The notes below the pieces were generated by a model that made no database searches, was not told the origin of the DNA, and worked only from the letters and a program-made list of their open reading frames with translations. Source: a virus. Taken from it: 40,895 nt of DNA. Position 1 is the first letter of the stretch, and every line of letters starts with the position of its first letter. The position numbers and the translations under genes were made by a program. The DNA lies in IMG/VR virus record IMGVR_UViG_3300009786_000025, positions 1-40,895 of that record; one strand, given 5' to 3'. Shown here piece by piece: positions 1-6,936 of this stretch.

Positions 1-1518
1 ATGCGGGCGTACATGCTGACGCTTGATGGGAAGGACCGCGAGTATTACCGCGAACTGGTCCGTCTTGGCGTCATGCTCGACACCCCGAACGCCGGTCAGC
101 TTAAAGACCTGATGGACAACGGCGGCAATGAGATGTGGGGCGCGATAGAGCATTCCCTGAAGAAGAACTTAGGCGAGAACGTCGATGTGCCTATTGAGAA
201 ACTCCGGACGTTCAAGACGATCATCGATAAACTATATCGTGCGGGCGATGAGTTCTGGAAGATCATCGGCTTTGAAAGCCAGTTGGCCGACTACATGGCT
301 GCTAAAAACATGACCCGCGCAGAAGCCGCGCCCATTGTGGCTGCAAGAGTTCGCCGGACAATGTTCACGTATTCCCAGACGGGTTCAGGGATGAAGTGGT
401 TGGGCCGGTGGCCCGTCGTGGGACCCTTTGTGTCGTTCTCCTCAGAGAGTGTTCGCTCGACAATAGAAGGCGTCAAGATGATCCAAGAGGACTATGCGGA
501 CCCGCAGTTGCGGCATCTAGCCAGACGACGTGCGGTGGGCATGGCCGTCGCGCACTCTTGGATGTTTGGTCTGGCGGCGGTGAGCGCATCGATGTACGGC
601 GTAGACGACGAAGAGTTAGAGGCGATCAGAATGCTGGGCAGCACATGGTCAGAGAACGCCAACCTCATGGTCGTCGGACGCGAAGAGGACGGCACGTTGA
701 TCACGTTGGATTTATCCTACTTGGATATGTTCAACATCTGGCACCGCCCGATCACCGCCATCATGCGCGACCAGCCTATAGAAGAAGGGCTGAAGGACGC
801 CGTGATGGAGACGCTCAAGCCGTTCTTCGGGCCGGACATAGCAATACAGAACGTCGGTGAACTTGCGCTGAACCAGAAGATCAGCGGCGGACGTGTTTAT
901 AACCCCGACGCGCCAGCAGGAGATATATCTAAGGATGTTGGCGATCACATATTCAAGGGGCTGGGGCCGGGCGTCGGGCAGAACATCCGGCGCATAATGA
1001 AGGCACTGGACGGCCAACGCTCTCCGTCCGGCAAAGTCTATGATCTCAAGACCGAACTCATGGCAACGGCTGGCTTCCGGGCCAGCGTGTTCGATCCGAA
1101 ACTGGCGCTTAACTTCCGGGTGAACGACTTCAAAGAGGGCTTGAGCAACGCCACGTCTTATCTTTATGGCGTGGCTGGGGATGTCAACCCAAGGGACGAG
1201 GATGAATTATTCTCAGCCTTCGAGAACGCAAACAAAATGCGGACGAGGGCCTACGAAGACTTCGCCAAGTTGGTCAACGCAGCGCGGAACGCAGGGGTCA
1301 GTGATCGGAATATCCGCCAAGTCCTACGCGCCGCCAACGTGGATAAGAAATACTCCGCCGCGCTGGCCCGTGGGAAAGAGATACCGAAGTGGAAGCTGGC
1401 GACTTCGTTCTTGAGAGGCAATATCAAACGCGCCAAGATACTCCTTGGCCGCGAAGTGTCGAGGGACCTACAGACCCGCAGACGTACCGTGAGGAAGATC
1501 GCACGGTCAAGCCAGTAG
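1..1518 (+). CDS. C-terminal part of very large phage internal virion/polyvalent protein (LPD38-like)
   Basis: The window opens inside this gene: the frame is open from base 1 with no ribosome binding site, so the first ATG is probably internal. The 505 visible residues have an alpha-helical, charged character. A central segment (about 190-345: FSSES, LDLSYLDMFNIWHRP, GDHIFKGLGPGVGQNIRR) resembles the large polyvalent protein-associated domain found near the C terminus of multi-thousand-residue phage proteins, which are ejected with the DNA or packaged in the head. The C terminus is rich in Arg/Lys. It ends 4 bases before the stop of a convergent gene, leaving no room for a separate terminator. 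The family assignment is from remembered sequence character, so moderate. Confidence 0.55.
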   Translation: MRAYMLTLDGKDREYYRELVRLGVMLDTPNAGQLKDLMDNGGNEMWGAIEHSLKKNLGENVDVPIEKLRTFKTIIDKLYRAGDEFWKIIGFESQLADYMAAKNMTRAEAAPIVAARVRRTMFTYSQTGSGMKWLGRWPVVGPFVSFSSESVRSTIEGVKMIQEDYADPQLRHLARRRAVGMAVAHSWMFGLAAVSASMYGVDDEELEAIRMLGSTWSENANLMVVGREEDGTLITLDLSYLDMFNIWHRPITAIMRDQPIEEGLKDAVMETLKPFFGPDIAIQNVGELALNQKISGGRVYNPDAPAGDISKDVGDHIFKGLGPGVGQNIRRIMKALDGQRSPSGKVYDLKTELMATAGFRASVFDPKLALNFRVNDFKEGLSNATSYLYGVAGDVNPRDEDELFSAFENANKMRTRAYEDFAKLVNAARNAGVSDRNIRQVLRAANVDKKYSAALARGKEIPKWKLATSFLRGNIKRAKILLGREVSRDLQTRRRTVRKIARSSQ

Positions 1519-1522
1519 GTCT

Positions 1523-2293
1523 TTAAGCGGCGGAAGCAGTTCGTTCGTTCATACGCGAGATCACAGTGACGAACTCTTCGGGTAAGTACGTCAGGGCCTT
1601 ATCCCGGATGTCAGCAGGTATTCCAAATATTGCTTGAGCAATACCCCCAGCGATAGCGGCGATTGTGTCGCTGTCCCCTCCAATTGAGATCGCATTGCGT
1701 ATGGCATCCTCAAAGTCCGTCGCCTCCAGCGCACACGTAATGGCTTGCGGTACGGTCTTTTGGCAAGTCTCGTTATGCTTATAGGTCTCACGGATTTCAT
1801 CGACACTCGGGGTCAGATCGTAGTCAAAATGCCACGAGATATAATCGCGGATTACCAGTGGGGTGTTCCCATGCCGTGCCAAATAGATCGCCATTGCGGT
1901 GGCTTGGGCACCTTTAATACCTTCCGGGTGATCGTGGGTGACTTCAGCGGAGGCTTGGGCAGTACCTAACACCTCGCCCTCATCCTCCAACCACCCAACG
2001 GCACTCACCCGCATGGCGGAACCGTTACCATAGCTGTTGTAAGGCTGGCGGTCCCAACTGTTGAGCCACTCAAGATACATGTTACCGTACCCGCGAGCGG
2101 AATACTTGTAGCTGTAGTGGGTTAGGCGTTCGGTAAGGTCACTGTCGCTGGTCAGCCAGTCGGCCACCGCAACGGTTAAGACCGTGTCATCTGTGAACTT
2201 GCAGTTTTCTCCAAAGAGCGGGAACTTCTTGGTCTTGATATTATCGAATTCGTAGATCGAACCAACAATATCCCCTGTGATTGCACCTATCAT
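1523..2293 (-). CDS. ADP-ribosylglycohydrolase (DraG-like)
   Basis: A 256-residue ADP-ribosylglycohydrolase, a family that hydrolyses ADP-ribose from modified proteins or small molecules using a binuclear metal centre. Visible hallmarks are MIGAITGDIVGS at the N terminus, the FTDDT metal-binding motif at residues 33-37 and the late GGDSDT motif that supplies the other acidic metal ligands. Length fits a single-domain member. The ATG at 2293 is chosen because the family typically starts MxGxxxGDxxG; no good SD is visible. The start overlaps the stop of a 15-codon mini-ORF (ATGA), so it may be translationally coupled. In a phage it might reverse host ADP-ribosylation, including defence-related modification; that role is inference. 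Confidence 0.9.
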   Translation of the reverse strand: MIGAITGDIVGSIYEFDNIKTKKFPLFGENCKFTDDTVLTVAVADWLTSDSDLTERLTHYSYKYSARGYGNMYLEWLNSWDRQPYNSYGNGSAMRVSAVGWLEDEGEVLGTAQASAEVTHDHPEGIKGAQATAMAIYLARHGNTPLVIRDYISWHFDYDLTPSVDEIRETYKHNETCQKTVPQAITCALEATDFEDAIRNAISIGGDSDTIAAIAGGIAQAIFGIPADIRDKALTYLPEEFVTVISRMNERTASAA

Positions 2294-2337
2294 TGGAGGA
2301 CCGTACTGCCGACGCTGCCCTTGCACCAAATATGCAT
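2290..2337 (-). CDS. Possible 15-aa coupling peptide before the glycohydrolase
   Basis: MHIWCKGSVGSTVLQ. Its ATG overlaps the stop of the upstream gene (TAATG) and its TGA overlaps the ATG of the glycohydrolase (ATGA). The glycohydrolase has no visible SD, so this short frame could carry ribosomes across the gap. Only the geometry supports it. Confidence 0.25.
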   Translation of the reverse strand: MHIWCKGSVGSTVLQ

Positions 2338-2696
2338 TACCGGGGTCCCAACAGATGATTTCTGAGGTGGTTGGCGATGTCCTCGCCCATGGTGCCGCCG
2401 CTGGCCATCTTCACAGCCAGCCGTGGGTTCTTAACCAATCGCGCACATACATCCTCCACACCATCAGCGTAACCTTTAGATACAGGCGCTTCGCTCTCCA
2501 CCGGCGCTTCAACTGCCGGGGGTGCAGAGGACACCGATAGGGCTTCGGCAACAGCCCCCCTGACGAAGTCGGCGGGGGAGATTTTAAGACCATCTGCGAA
2601 CCTCTTTAATGCGTTGAGTGTATCAACAGGGAAGACGACGTTATACGTCTGGGTTTCCCCGTGCAGCTTCGACGGGCGATATTTGGACGGGGGCAT
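2337..2696 (-). CDS. Hypothetical protein, ribbon-helix-helix-like start
   Basis: 119 aa. Residues 18-50 (YNVVFPVDTLNALKRFADG followed by a helix) have the strand-helix-helix pattern of small DNA-binding RHH proteins. A Pro/Ala/Glu/Val-rich linker follows (about 55-75), then a helical C terminus. The ATG at 2696 is supported by a strong AAGAGGAG about 8 bases upstream, even though it overlaps the preceding gene by 56 bases. Function unknown; a DNA-binding role is inference from pattern only. Confidence 0.65.
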   Translation of the reverse strand: MPPSKYRPSKLHGETQTYNVVFPVDTLNALKRFADGLKISPADFVRGAVAEALSVSSAPPAVEAPVESEAPVSKGYADGVEDVCARLVKNPRLAVKMASGGTMGEDIANHLRNHLLGPR

Positions 2697-2886
2697 TGGC
2701 GATCAACTCCTCTTGGCGGCGCAGGTGATAGACCAGTTCGATGACCATCCCGTAGGCCATTTCCCGGTCAATACTGAAACGGGTGAACTTGCCGTCAGGC
2801 AACGTAAGCTGTGCGTGGACCGTATCATCGACGCTGTCCGACTTCTGGAACACCATGGTGGGTTTGAGGGGGACGTGATCACTCAT
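2641..2886 (-). CDS. Small hypothetical protein
   Basis: 81 aa, soluble and mixed in composition, with no motif I recognise. It lies in a tightly packed leftward run: its start overlaps the upstream gene by 8 bases and its end overlaps the next gene by 56 bases. The long overlap is unusual, but both frames look protein-like and the downstream start has a good SD, so I keep both. Confidence 0.6.
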   Translation of the reverse strand: MSDHVPLKPTMVFQKSDSVDDTVHAQLTLPDGKFTRFSIDREMAYGMVIELVYHLRRQEELIANAPVQISPVEAARGNPDV

Positions 2887-3214
2887 CGGCGGGCACCCGT
2901 GATTTCATCTTGTCGATGAACGGCTGAGTGAAGCCCTGATACGGCACGTTCTCCGGAATGGCCTTGCCACCCTTGCCCTTCTCTTTGACCCCGGCCTTGT
3001 CGCGGCACATGGAGTTGTAGATTTCCACCAGCGCCAGACCACGGTCATTGACCTCGCCGTTGGCCGGTAAGAACAACTGGACCGATCCTTCTTCGGTCAC
3101 GATCAGGGCCACGTCATTGGGGTCGAGGCTGGTGTGGGTGGTGCCGGGGGCGACTTCCTTGAGTATTACATAAGCGTCACGGAAATCTCCGAACAGCGCG
3201 TCGATATGCTTCAT
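2879..3214 (-). CDS. Small hypothetical protein
   Basis: 111 aa, starting MKHIDALFGDF. The middle (VALIVTEEGSVQLFLP) reads like a small beta domain, followed by a Lys/Gly-rich loop near residues 78-84. The start codon overlaps the stop of the preceding gene by one base (TAATG), typical of coupled phage genes. No recognised family. Confidence 0.65.
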   Translation of the reverse strand: MKHIDALFGDFRDAYVILKEVAPGTTHTSLDPNDVALIVTEEGSVQLFLPANGEVNDRGLALVEIYNSMCRDKAGVKEKGKGGKAIPENVPYQGFTQPFIDKMKSRVPADE

Positions 3215-3444
3215 TAGTTTAATCTTCCATTTTCGGGTTTATGTGTTGTTGCAGCAGCGAGGATGGTCTGCTTTATGGACCGCACGTCAGCGGCCATTGC
3301 GTCCTGCCAACCAAACATCCAGTACCACATGCCACCATCGGGGTCACTCAGGTACGGGTTGCTGGTCAAGGCCGCACCACGTTCGTAGGCCATGGCCCCT
3401 TCGTGATACTCCTTGGTGACATATTTAGTTTCCTTCTCCACCAT
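3214..3444 (-). CDS. Small hypothetical protein
   Basis: 76 aa from the ATG at 3444 (MVEKETKYVTKEYHEG). The longer reading from 3516 adds a Ser/Arg-rich stretch that is only an out-of-frame shadow of the upstream small gene, so I reject it. A Gly/Trp-rich centre (DGGMWYWMFGWQDAM) suggests a compact domain. The start lies inside the upstream gene, whose last codons supply a GGAG-like SD. Function unknown. Confidence 0.65.
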   Translation of the reverse strand: MVEKETKYVTKEYHEGAMAYERGAALTSNPYLSDPDGGMWYWMFGWQDAMAADVRSIKQTILAAATTHKPENGRLN

Positions 3445-3592
3445 CCAACGCCTTCTCTGCCAGCATGGCGTAAAACTCGACGCCCTCAGAGACCTTCGCG
3501 ATGTCGCGTATCTCAATCAGCGCGTCCCTGAACCGGTCCCGCTCCGTCATGGTCTCTGCGAGAAGACCAAGGCCCTCTTTGAGGTCATTCAT
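3425..3592 (-). CDS. Small helical protein, 55 aa
   Basis: A short gene, MNDLKEGLGLLAETMTERDR..., predicted to be almost entirely alpha-helical (Leu/Glu/Arg/Ala-rich, amphipathic). Its ATG overlaps the TGA of the GIY-YIG gene (ATGA), and its end overlaps the next gene by 20 bases. The upstream sequence CGAGAATAAAC is nearly the same as that before the 64-aa gene at 4438, so the two junctions look related. Function unknown. Confidence 0.6.
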   Translation of the reverse strand: MNDLKEGLGLLAETMTERDRFRDALIEIRDIAKVSEGVEFYAMLAEKALDGGEGN

Positions 3593-4251
3593 TGTTTATT
3601 CTCGTTTTGTGTGGGGGTTAAATCTAATTGGTCTAATGTATAACTATCGGGGGTCAATTCAGCAGGGGCAGTAACTTTACCCCCGGCTTTTACCCGCCCG
3701 TTAAGGGGTGGCTCAAAGAAACGGATTAGCGCACCCTCTATTCGGTCTAGTTCACACGCGGGGACAGGTAAGAAAAACGCCGCATTGAACTCTTTTTCTC
3801 GACTATGATTGATCAGTCTACTGGCTGTGTGAACACTTTGCCCGATGTAGGCTATTTCCTGATTTTGGACAAGAAAATATACCCCGCAAGTCGGCCCCAC
3901 CCAATGAGAGACATCAAGCAACCCTTCAAGGCTACTAAGTTCTACAGGTATCTTAGTGACATCGATCATGGGTGACATACTTGTTCTGTGTAAGAACAGA
4001 CGTGGCGGGACGTGTGCGCCTTCGTTCTCTTGTAGTATATTATTCGCCGCCCAAGCCTTAACATCTTGTAGTCGAAACAGCGGCTCTCCGTCATCAACCC
4101 GGTAGTGCGGCATAAAACCCCCCGCCGCCAAGCTATTCACTCGTTCAACAGATAAACCCAATGCCTCCGCAACATCCGTGGCCGGTTTAAATGAAGAGGG
4201 CCACCTGTTTGGCCCCCACGTCTCCAGCTTACTTGCTGGTAGCTTATCCAT
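3589..4251 (-). CDS. GIY-YIG nuclease with N-terminal DNA-binding (MerR-like) region
   Basis: 220 aa. Residues 20-70 resemble a helix-turn-helix specificity region (ATDVAEALGLSVERVNSLA, then RVDDGEPLFRLQDVKAW). Residues 120-185 form a GIY-YIG endonuclease core: GVYFLV (123-128), AYIGQS (134-139), Arg145 in SRLINH, Glu172 in DRIEGALIRFFEP and an Asn near 184. These match the GIY, YIG, catalytic Arg and metal-binding Glu positions of the family. It may be a free-standing homing endonuclease or a phage-encoded nuclease targeting a specific site. It lies in a coupled leftward operon. Confidence 0.85.
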   Translation of the reverse strand: MDKLPASKLETWGPNRWPSSFKPATDVAEALGLSVERVNSLAAGGFMPHYRVDDGEPLFRLQDVKAWAANNILQENEGAHVPPRLFLHRTSMSPMIDVTKIPVELSSLEGLLDVSHWVGPTCGVYFLVQNQEIAYIGQSVHTASRLINHSREKEFNAAFFLPVPACELDRIEGALIRFFEPPLNGRVKAGGKVTAPAELTPDSYTLDQLDLTPTQNENKQ

Positions 4252-4438
4252 TATCGTTTTTCTCCAATGCTGTCATAAACCCGCCGGTGTAAAGGACCAG
4301 TACGTGCGCCTGAACACTGAGGGGGTGCCGGTTACAATATATGTCCGGGTCATATGCAACCCACCCTTGACCGCCGTCGAGAAGACCGTCCTCGAACACC
4401 TCTTTAGCTTCCTTGGCGGATAGCCACTTGGTGGTCAT
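4244..4438 (-). CDS. Small hypothetical protein, 64 aa
   Basis: MTTKWLSAKEAKEVFEDG then a Tyr/Asp-rich middle. ATGA overlap with the upstream gene and an 8-base overlap with the GIY-YIG gene show tight coupling. No recognised domain. Confidence 0.6.
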   Translation of the reverse strand: MTTKWLSAKEAKEVFEDGLLDGGQGWVAYDPDIYCNRHPLSVQAHVLVLYTGGFMTALEKNDNG

Positions 4439-4695
4439 CGTTTATTCTCGTCCAATTTGTGATCGCCGCACCAGTCGTTCCCGAACACGGCGGGGTAGCC
4501 CTGCATGGTCGGCGCGTGACGGCGGCAGCGTCCGAAGATTGTCACCACTTCCGGGTTGTGCTGGTCGTCTGTATCCAGCACCGATGCCGGTTTAACTTTC
4601 TCCGCGAACCACATACAGGTGGTGCAGGTCATTCCGGCGCTACGGTGTTTCCATGGGTCGGTGTTAATGTTTCCCGGTCTGTCTAATGCAGTCAT
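4435..4695 (-). CDS. Small cysteine-rich (zinc-binding-like) protein
   Basis: 86 aa with MTCTTCMWF (CxxC), then GRCRRHAP and a final NDWCGDHK: four Cys spaced as in small phage zinc-binding proteins. The AAGGAAG SD lies 7 bases before the ATG. Preceding and following genes overlap or abut, so it is co-transcribed. Probable structural zinc site; function unknown. Confidence 0.7.
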   Translation of the reverse strand: MTALDRPGNINTDPWKHRSAGMTCTTCMWFAEKVKPASVLDTDDQHNPEVVTIFGRCRRHAPTMQGYPAVFGNDWCGDHKLDENKR

Positions 4696-4714
4696 TATTT
4701 ATCTTCCTTTCTTA

Positions 4715-4843
4715 CTATGTGGAGGACACCGGAGTGGAAGCCACGCCCTTGTTGTAACGGGCCGACACCCCGGTCCCCACTAACCCGACAGGCCAAACTG
4801 AGCAGAAGGGATCGTCGGGTTGTTCATGTTTCGGAGTTCTCAT
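4715..4843 (-). CDS. Possible 42-aa protein in a gap with two open frames
   Basis: Between the DUF6378-like gene and the Cys-rich gene, 130 bases are open in two minus-strand frames. One has an ATG at 4843 and reads MRTPKHEQPDDPFCSVWPVG, continuing to a stop at 4715. The other lacks an ATG but reads GDRGVGPLQQGRGFHSGVLH and stops with a TAA overlapping the next ATG. I cannot tell which, if either, is translated; no SD is obvious for either. Confidence 0.3.
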   Translation of the reverse strand: MRTPKHEQPDDPFCSVWPVGLVGTGVSARYNKGVASTPVSST

Positions 4844-5105
4844 CTAAGATCATTGCAATGGTCCGGGCGTACCCGGCGATGTCGATGACACTGTCCATGT
4901 GGTCCGGTGTCTCTGCCAGCCGCACGATCTTGACGATGATCATGTTGAGCGCGTGGCGCACGGCGGCGTTACGACAGTGGTTGATCATGGACTGCATATG
5001 GCCAATAGTGGTGAACCCCGGACCCGGAGGGCCGTAGTCCTCACCCCGATCTTGGGTGACTGACTGGATGGCGATATCGAAGGCGTCTGTTTTTGGAGTT
5101 TCCAT
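4824..5105 (-). CDS. DUF6378-like phage protein
   Basis: 93 aa from the ATG at 5105. The pattern QSVTQDRGEDYGPPGPGF, then an all-helical stretch HALNMIIVKIVRLAETPDHM and DSVIDIAGYA, is characteristic of the small DUF6378 family common in phages. The family often lies near nucleotide metabolism or replication genes; its biochemical role is not known to me. First gene of the leftward operon, immediately left of the divergent promoter region. The longer reading from 5321 is antisense to the next gene and is rejected. Confidence 0.75.
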   Translation of the reverse strand: METPKTDAFDIAIQSVTQDRGEDYGPPGPGFTTIGHMQSMINHCRNAAVRHALNMIIVKIVRLAETPDHMDSVIDIAGYARTIAMILDENSET

Positions 5106-5134
5106 TTGACTAGTCTTAAACTTAAGAATATAAA
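5106..5134 (+). promoter_or_regulatory. Rightward sigma70-type promoter in the divergent junction
   Basis: TTGACT (5106-5111), a 17-base spacer and TATAAA (5129-5134) match the sigma70 consensus well and lie about 30 bases before the first rightward gene. A second TTGAC on the minus strand (5137-5141) is arranged as an inverted repeat with the first and could be the -35 of an opposing leftward promoter (weak -10 near 5115-5120). The two would overlap face to face. Confidence 0.6.
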
Positions 5135-5163
5135 AGGTCAACTCTAATTTCAAAGAGGCCCCC

Positions 5164-5379
5164 ATGCACTCCAAGAAAGAAGCCCTCAAGGAACTTGAAG
5201 CGGTCATCAAAGAATTCAAGCTGAACAAGACCGACGTGGGGGTAGCCATCTCCGGGAACAAGTCGTTCATGGACCTCATGCGCGATCCGAAAAAATCTAT
5301 TACAACAACTACGCTAGACAAATGCTATCGGTATGTATTAGAACTAAGAGGTCAGGGAAAACTTAAACTTGAAAACTGA
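5164..5379 (+). CDS. Small putative regulator (Cro/CI-like size and position)
   Basis: 71 aa, helical: KELEAVIKEFKLNKTDVGVA, then GNKSFMDLMRDPKKSI and TTTTLDKCYRYVLEL. This pattern, with a helix-turn-helix-like centre followed by a threonine-rich helix cap, resembles small phage DNA-binding regulators. It is the first gene of the rightward replication operon, directly beside the divergent promoters, where such regulators usually sit. AGAGG lies 5 bases before the ATG. The regulator role is inference. Confidence 0.6.
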   Translation: MHSKKEALKELEAVIKEFKLNKTDVGVAISGNKSFMDLMRDPKKSITTTTLDKCYRYVLELRGQGKLKLEN

Positions 5380-5656
5380 GGGGGCGCTCCAAAGATACTT
5401 CAAAAGCCAAGCTGCCAGCCACGGGATAATGTGGCGCAAGATTAAGTTCGAAGGCCAGAGTGGTTGCCCCGATATCCTGATCGCCCATAAAGGAAGAATT
5501 ATATTTGTCGAACTAAAAAGTCCCACCAAGAAAGGCCGCTTATCCGAAATCCAAAAACGTCAAATCAAGCATTTCAAGAACGCCGGTATAAAGGTCCACG
5601 TAGTGGACGATAAGGAACAAGTAGATAATGTCATCAGCGAGATCACTGACCCCTAA
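5369..5656 (+). CDS. VRR-NUC domain nuclease
   Basis: 95 aa. A stand-alone VRR-NUC (PD-(D/E)XK) nuclease: TEGALQRYFK at the start, GCPDILIAHKGRIIFVELKS carrying the catalytic PD...ExK residues, then LSEIQKRQIKHFKNAGIKV. Such proteins resolve or cleave branched DNA in phages and often sit beside an SNF2/DEAD helicase, as here. The start is TTG at 5369, overlapping the previous gene by 11 bases; no in-frame ATG lies before the conserved domain. Confidence 0.9.
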   Translation: MKTEGALQRYFKSQAASHGIMWRKIKFEGQSGCPDILIAHKGRIIFVELKSPTKKGRLSEIQKRQIKHFKNAGIKVHVVDDKEQVDNVISEITDP

Positions 5657-6935
5657 ACAGCTTTCCGCCATCGACAGACTAAGTACCCGCCGCTCAACCA
5701 TCTTGGTTGCGCCCACAGGCGCTGGGAAAACAGTGATAGCATTAAGTGCTATCACCAAAGCAATCGCCGCAGGTAAGCTACACAAGATTATTGTCGCCTG
5801 TCCGGCCAAGGTTCTGGCGACGATGATCTGGCCGAACGAAGCGGCGAAGTGGGATCACCTAAGAAAAATCCGTATCGTCCAGCTTGAGGGCGACAGCGCC
5901 AAGCGCACACGCGGCCTGATGAGGACCAATGGCGTGGTACACATCATCATGGTCAGCCTCAACAACCTTGATTGGCTCTTGAACCAAGATCATGAGTGCG
6001 ATGGAATTATTATCGATGAACTATCGAAGGCCGCTGGTAAACAATCCAAGGGCCTCAAGTCCAAACGCAAAGGAGATTGCTTTAAGTGGCGCGTCGGCAT
6101 GACGGCGACACCCGTGAGCCAAGACTTCGAGAAGCTATTCCCCATGGCCCGGATCATCGACAAGGGCAAAGCCCTTGGGACCAACCGATATAATTATCTG
6201 AGCCGGTATTTCTATTCAGATTACATGGGCTACAACTGGACGCTCAAAGACGACGGCGCGACACGGATTACGGACAAGGTCAAGAAACTCATCTATCTGG
6301 TCGAAGACACCAAGAAAGAAGACCTGCCGCGACTGACCGAACGCACCATCCGGTTCCACATGCACCCCGGCACCCGCGAGGTCTACCAACAGATGAAGAA
6401 GCATATGGTGACCGACGATGTCGAAGCCGCCAACGCCGCCGTGGCCAGCGGAAAACTTCGTCAGCTTGGGAGCGGATTTATCTACAACGATCAAAAAGAA
6501 GTCACGGTCTACGACAGCAACCGGCGCGATAAGGCGGTGGACTGGTGGCTGGCGTTGGACAAACGCCCGGTGGTTATTTTCTATGAATTCGTTGAGCAGG
6601 GCGAGACCCTAGAGCGGGTATTTAATAAGTATTTATCGGCCAGTGTTGAGGAGTTCATAGCGGGTGAGGGCTGCGTGTTGCTGGCCCAGATCAATTCTAT
6701 GAGCCACGGCGTGGATGGCCTCCAGCACGTCTGTAGCGACGCTCTCATGTATCATCCTATGTGGTCGAGGGACGCAACCGAGCAAGCGCAGGGAAGGCTC
6801 TGGAGAACCGGGGCCACCAAAGAAGTGACTATCACGACGCTGGTGTGCGTGGACACGCTGGATGATCTGGTGATGGCGCGGGTCGAGGATCGCACCGAAT
6901 GGATGAAACTATTCACTGAACATTTAGGAGAATGA
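5628..6935 (+). CDS. SF2 DEAD/SNF2-like helicase
   Basis: 435 aa. Walker A APTGAGKT (28-35), Walker B IIIDELS (127-133), motif III TATP (159-162) and motif VI QAQGRLWRTG (386-395) identify a superfamily 2 ATPase of the SNF2 type common in phage replication modules. It presumably remodels DNA or protein-DNA complexes for replication or recombination. It overlaps the VRR-NUC gene by 29 bases, and the pair probably acts together. The motif II variant DELS rather than DEAH is normal for the phage group. Confidence 0.92.
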   Translation: MSSARSLTPKQLSAIDRLSTRRSTILVAPTGAGKTVIALSAITKAIAAGKLHKIIVACPAKVLATMIWPNEAAKWDHLRKIRIVQLEGDSAKRTRGLMRTNGVVHIIMVSLNNLDWLLNQDHECDGIIIDELSKAAGKQSKGLKSKRKGDCFKWRVGMTATPVSQDFEKLFPMARIIDKGKALGTNRYNYLSRYFYSDYMGYNWTLKDDGATRITDKVKKLIYLVEDTKKEDLPRLTERTIRFHMHPGTREVYQQMKKHMVTDDVEAANAAVASGKLRQLGSGFIYNDQKEVTVYDSNRRDKAVDWWLALDKRPVVIFYEFVEQGETLERVFNKYLSASVEEFIAGEGCVLLAQINSMSHGVDGLQHVCSDALMYHPMWSRDATEQAQGRLWRTGATKEVTITTLVCVDTLDDLVMARVEDRTEWMKLFTEHLGE

Positions 6936-6936
6936 T

